Shown here: one piece after another, positions 20,301 to 26,300 of the stretch
Position numbering within the stretch: the stretch's first letter is position 1
Layout: the number at the start of each line of letters is the position of its first letter
NCBI GenBank assembly: GCA_933822405.4
Contig: CAKOGP040000868.1
Location: 9,364-39,185, forward strand
Length of the DNA: 29,822 nt
Source of the DNA: Cylindrotheca closterium
Taxonomy: Eukaryota > Bacillariophyta > Bacillariophyceae > Bacillariales > Bacillariaceae
Reading direction: 5' to 3'
Notes under the pieces: generated by a model
Databases searched by the model: none
Told to the model about the DNA's origin: nothing
The model's input: only the letters and a program-made list of their open reading frames with translations
Program-made: the position numbers and the translations under genes

Positions 20301-23300
20301 CCAACTTCAAAGCCGTCTCAGCTACCAACACCGGAGCCGACTTTTGGCCCTACACGTGGACCCACAGCTGGCCCTTCATCCGGTCCCACTTCAAGACCTA
20401 CTTCTGGACCTACTTCTGGACCTACACCTGGGCCATCCAGGACTGTAACTTCAAATCCCACATCTGGGCCAACTTCACGACTTACATTGTTACCGACTGG
20501 GAGGCCTACATCTAGACCCACTTCAGGTCCTACATCTCACCCTACATCAGATCCTACATCCACACCAACGGAAAGACCAACAGTTGGGCCATCTAGTAGT
20601 CCAACATCTCTTCCTACGTCGCGCCCAACGCCGATTCCAACTTCTGGACCAACTAGTAGTCCCACAGCATGGCCCACATCTGGTCCAACTTCGGGGCCGT
20701 CACCAAATCCCAGTTCCCAACTGGCTTCTGAACCTACGCCAAATCCTACAGCGATGACCTCAGGGCACCCCACAGTCACAACACCTAGTCCATCTGTTGC
20801 TACAGAGTCTCCGACTTCAATACCAACGTCGGGGCCAACATCAGGGTCAACATCAGGACCCACTTCAGGGCCGAATTCTGGACCTACTTCTGGACCCACA
20901 TCAGGTCCTAGTTCAACACCAACTTCTGGACCAATGCCGAATCCCACTTCTATCCCAAGCTTTCGCCCTACAAGCGGTCCAAGTTCAGTCCCAACTCCTG
21001 TTCCCTCATTGAGTCCTTCATCACTTCCGACAGCAGGTCCAACTTCATATCCAACATCCGATCCAACTGCTGGCCCTACATCGTCACCAACAAGCGAGCC
21101 TTCAAGTGAGCCAACAAAAGGACCAACATCTGCACCATCACCGACGCCTACAACTACACCCACAGCAATACCTACATCCGATCCAACATATGGGCCAACT
21201 AGCGGACCAACCGATGGACCAACCTATAGCCCAAGTGTGCCACCAACTGTACACCCAACCAGTAGTCCAACGTCTGGACCATCAATCGGACCTACTTTTG
21301 GACCTACAGCTGGACCAACTAGTGGACCGACCTCTGAGCCAACGACTGGACCAACGAGTAGACCTACACCTGGCCCAACCTCGAAACCAACAAGTGGACC
21401 TACATCTGGCCCCACAACTGCCCCAATAGATGGTCCAACAGGTGGACCTACTTTGCTACCTACATCTGGTCCAACATGGCAACCTATAATTGGTCCAACA
21501 AATGGACCTACATCAGGACCAACATCCGGTCTGACAAGAGGACCTACCTCTGTGACCACTAATGCACCAACCTCACGGCCAACCACCATGCCTACCAATG
21601 CACCAACTTCACCACCTTCATCAGGTCCAACGTCTAGCCCTACATCAGGACCAACTAGTAATCCCACATCTCATCCTACTGTGGCCCCAACGGCTGGTCC
21701 AACCATCGGTCCTACCTCTGGCCCAACAAGTGGACCCACGTCACTGCCAACTAGCGGTTCAACGTCTTCCCCAACAAGCACACCGACTTCTGGTCCAACG
21801 TTTGAGCCTACTGTAGAACCCACTAGCGGACCTACATCCGGTCCGACGTCTGGGCCAACAGCTCGGCCAACAAATGGACCAACGAATGCGCCAACATCTC
21901 AGCCTACTGCTGTACCTACCGTAGGACCAACAAACGGTCCTACTTCTGGTCCGACAAGCACCCCAACATTTGGAACCACATTTAGACCAACTTCTGGACC
22001 AACTTCTGGACCCACATCGAGACCAACTAGTGCACCTACCTCTGCTCTAACAAGTGGTCCTACATCTGGTCCAACATTGCCGCCAACAAGTCGACCTACA
22101 TCTGGCCCAACATTAGCTCCAACGGACAGACCAACGGGCGGACCAACTTCACTACCCACATCTGGACCAACATCAGGCCCAACGTCTTATCCTACCATTG
22201 GTCCGACTAATGGACCTACATCAGGACCAACATCCTCACTTACTTCTGGACCAACACAAGAGCCAACAAGTGGACCTACCAGTGCGCCAACCAGTGGACC
22301 TACCAGTGGGCCAACAATCGGTCCAACATCCCAACCTACAATGGCCCCAACAGTTGGTCCGACCAGTGGTCCTACATCTGAACCAACGAGTGATCCAACA
22401 TCTCCCCCAACAAGCGCACCAACTTCTGGTCCAACGACTGACCCTACAGCAGAACCCACTATTGGACCTACATCCAGCCCAACTTCTAGACCAACGGCTC
22501 CGCCAACAAGTGGACCCACGAATGAGCCGACATCTCAACCTACTTCTGTACCTACTGTAGGACCCACAAACGGTCCTACTTCTGGTCCTACAAGTGGACC
22601 AACATCGCAACCAACCTCCGGGCCTACATCTGGTCCAACAATCGGACCAACCACAGGACCCACAAGTGGACCTACATCAGGTCCAACATCTGGTCCAACC
22701 TCTCCCCCAACCAACGGACCAACTGGTGGACCAACTTCTCTACCAACATCCGGACCTACATCAGGTCCAACGTCTTATCCTACATTTGGTCCTACCAATG
22801 GACCTACAGCGGGACCAACTTCAGGTCCAACAAGTGGACCTACATCAGAGCCAACACCTGGTCCAACAAGTCGCCCTACAGTTAAACCAACCAGTGGACC
22901 TACGAGTGGACCATCAAGTGGACCAACCTCAGCACCAACAAGTAGTCCAACATCTCAACCTACGGTGGCACCAACCATCGGTCCAACAAGTGGACCCACA
23001 TCAGCGCCAACTAGAGGTCCTACCTTGGCTCCAACAAGTGGTCCAACATTGGGACCCACTAATGCACCGACAAGCGGACCCACTTCTGGTCCAACATTTT
23101 CCCCCACAAGCGGACCTACATCCCGCCCAACGTCTGGCCCCACATCTGGTCCAACATTTGGACCAACTAGCGGTCCAACGTCTGGACCTAGTGCTGGGCC
23201 TACTGTAGGACCCACAAACAGTCCTACATCTGGTCCTACGAGTGGACCAACATCGCGACCAACCTCCGGGCCTACATCAGGACCAACCAATGGACCTACG

Positions 23301-26300
23301 ACTGGTCCGACATCTGGTCCTACATCTGGTCCAACATTGACACCAACAAGCGGACCTACATCTGGCCCAACTTCTCCCCCAACGGACAAACCAACTGGTG
23401 GACCAACTTCTCTTCCAACCTCGGGACCGACATCAGGTCCAACTTCTTATCCTACCGTTGGTCCTACCAATGGACCTACATCAGGACCAACATCAGGTCC
23501 CACAATTGGGCCTACGTCAGGACCAACTTCAGGTCCAACATCTCATCCTACAGCTGCTCCAACTACCGGACCTACCAGTGGTCCAACAATTGGACCAACA
23601 ACTGGACCGACATCTGGACCAACAAGTAGACCCACATCACTGCCAACTAGCGGGCCAACCGCTGGTCCAACAATTCAACCTTCAGTGGCGCCCACAGCTG
23701 ATCCGACCACCAATCCTACCTCTGGCCCAACAAGTGGACCCACGTCAGCGCCAACTGGCAGTCCTACCTCTGCTCCCACAAGTGGACCAACATTGGGACC
23801 AACTAGTGCACCTACCAGCGGACCAACATCTAGTCCAACATTTGCCCCCACAAGCGGACCTACATCCGGCCCAACGTCTGGCCCCACATCTGGTCCAACA
23901 TTTGGACCAACTAGCGGTCCAACGTCTGGACCTAGTGCTGGGCCTACTGTAGGACCCACAAACGGTCCTACATCTGGTCCTACAAGTGGACCAACATCGC
24001 AACCAACCTCCGGGCCTACATCAGGACCAACCAATGGACCTACGACTGGTCCGACATCTGGTCCAACAATTGGACCAACCACAGGACCCACAAGTGGACC
24101 TACACCTAGCCCAACCTCTCCCCCTACAAACGCACCAACTGGTGGACCAACATCTCTACCAACGTCGGGACCGACATCAGGTCCAACTTCTTATCCTACT
24201 GTTGGTCCTACCAATGGACCTACATCAGGACCAACTTCAGGTCCCACAATTGGGCCTACACTAAGACCAACCAGTGGACCCACCTCTGCACCTACATCAG
24301 GACCCACAAATAGACCTACCAGTGGCCCATCATCCGGCCCCTCATCACTGCCAACAAATGGACCAACAGCTGGTCCAACAACTCAACCTACAATGGCGCC
24401 CACAGCTAATCCAACCATCAATCCTACCTCTGGCCCAACAAGTGGACCTACGTCAGCGCCAACTGGCAGTCCTACCTCCACTCCCACAAATGGACCAACA
24501 TTGGGACCAACTAGTGCACCTACCAGCGGACCAACATCTAGTCCAACATTTGCCCCCACAAGCGGACCTACATCCCGCCCAACGTCTGGCCCCACATCTG
24601 GTCCAACATTTGGACCAACTAGCAGTCCAACGTCTGGACCTAGTGCTGGGCCTACTGTAGGACCCACAAACGGTCCTACATCTGGTCCTACAAATGGACC
24701 AACCTCCGGGCCTACATCAGGACCAACCATTGGACCTACCCCTGGTCCAACAACTGGTCCAACAACTGGTCCTACATCTGGTCCAACAATCGGACCAACC
24801 ACAGGACCAACAAGTGGTCCTACATCTGGTCCAACATTGACACCAACAAGCGGACCTACATCTGGCCCAACTTCTCCCCCAACGGACAAACCAACTGGTG
24901 GACCAACTTCTCTTCCAACCTCGGGACCGACATCAGGTCCAACTTCTTATCCTACCGTTGGTCCTACCAATGGACCTACATCAGGACCAACATCAGGTCC
25001 CACAATTGGGCCTACGTCAGGACCAACTTCAGGTCCAACATCTCATCCTACAGCTGCTCCAACTACCGGACCTACCAGTGGTCCAACAATTGGACCAACA
25101 ACTGGACCGACATCTGGACCAACAAGTAGACCCACATCACTGCCAACTAGCGGGCCAACCGCTGGTCCAACAATTCAACCTTCAGTGGCGCCCACAGCTG
25201 ATCCGACCACCAATCCTACCTCTGGCCCAACAAGTGGACCCACGTCAGCGCCAACTGGCAGTCCTACCTCTGCTCCCACAAGTGGACCAACATTGGGACC
25301 AACTAGTGCACCTACCAGCGGACCAACATCTAGTCCAACATTTGCCCCCACAAGCGGACCTACATCCGGCCCAACGTCTGGCCCCACATCTGGTCCAACA
25401 TTTGGACCAACTAGCGGTCCAACGTCTGGACCTAGTGCTGGGCCTACTGTAGGACCCACAAACGGTCCTACATCTGGTCCTACAAGTGGACCAACATCGC
25501 AACCAACCTCCGGGCCTACATCAGGACCAACCATTGGACCTACAACTGGTCCGACATCTGGTCCAACAATCGGACCAACCACAGGACCCACAAGTGGACC
25601 TACACCTAGCCCAACCTCTCCCCCTACAAACGCACCAACTGGTGGACCAACATCTCTACCGACGTTGGGACCGACATCAGGTCCAACTTCTTATCCTACT
25701 GTTGGTCCTACCAATGGACCTACATCAGGACCAACTTCAGGTCCAACAATTGTGCCTACCTCAGGGCCTACATCAGGACCTACATCAGGTCCAACAAGTG
25801 GACCTACCATTGGACCAACATCAGGGCCAACAAGCGGGCCAACCGCTGGTCCATCAATTCATCCTACAATTGCTCCAACAGTTGGCCCAACCACCGGTCC
25901 CACCTCTGGACCAACAAGTAGACCCACGTCTGCGCCAACCAGTGGTCCCACATTGTCCCCCACGGGCGTACCAACTTCTGGTCCTACGTCTGAACCTCCT
26001 ACTGTAGGACCCACTATTGGGCCTACATCCAACCCAACGTCTGGACCAACAGCTCAGCCAACAAGTGGACCAACAAATCGACCAACCAGTGGACCTACTA
26101 CTAGCCCCACGTTTGCACCTACCAGCGGACCTACATCTATTCCTTCATCGGGTCCCACATCTGCACCCACATCTGGGCCAACAAGTGGACCATCAGCTGG
26201 CCCTACTTTGAGACCAACACTCAGACCTACCCACGGTCCTACATCTGGTCCAACAAGCGAACCTACATCCGGACCGACAAGTGGACCAACAAGCGGGCCT

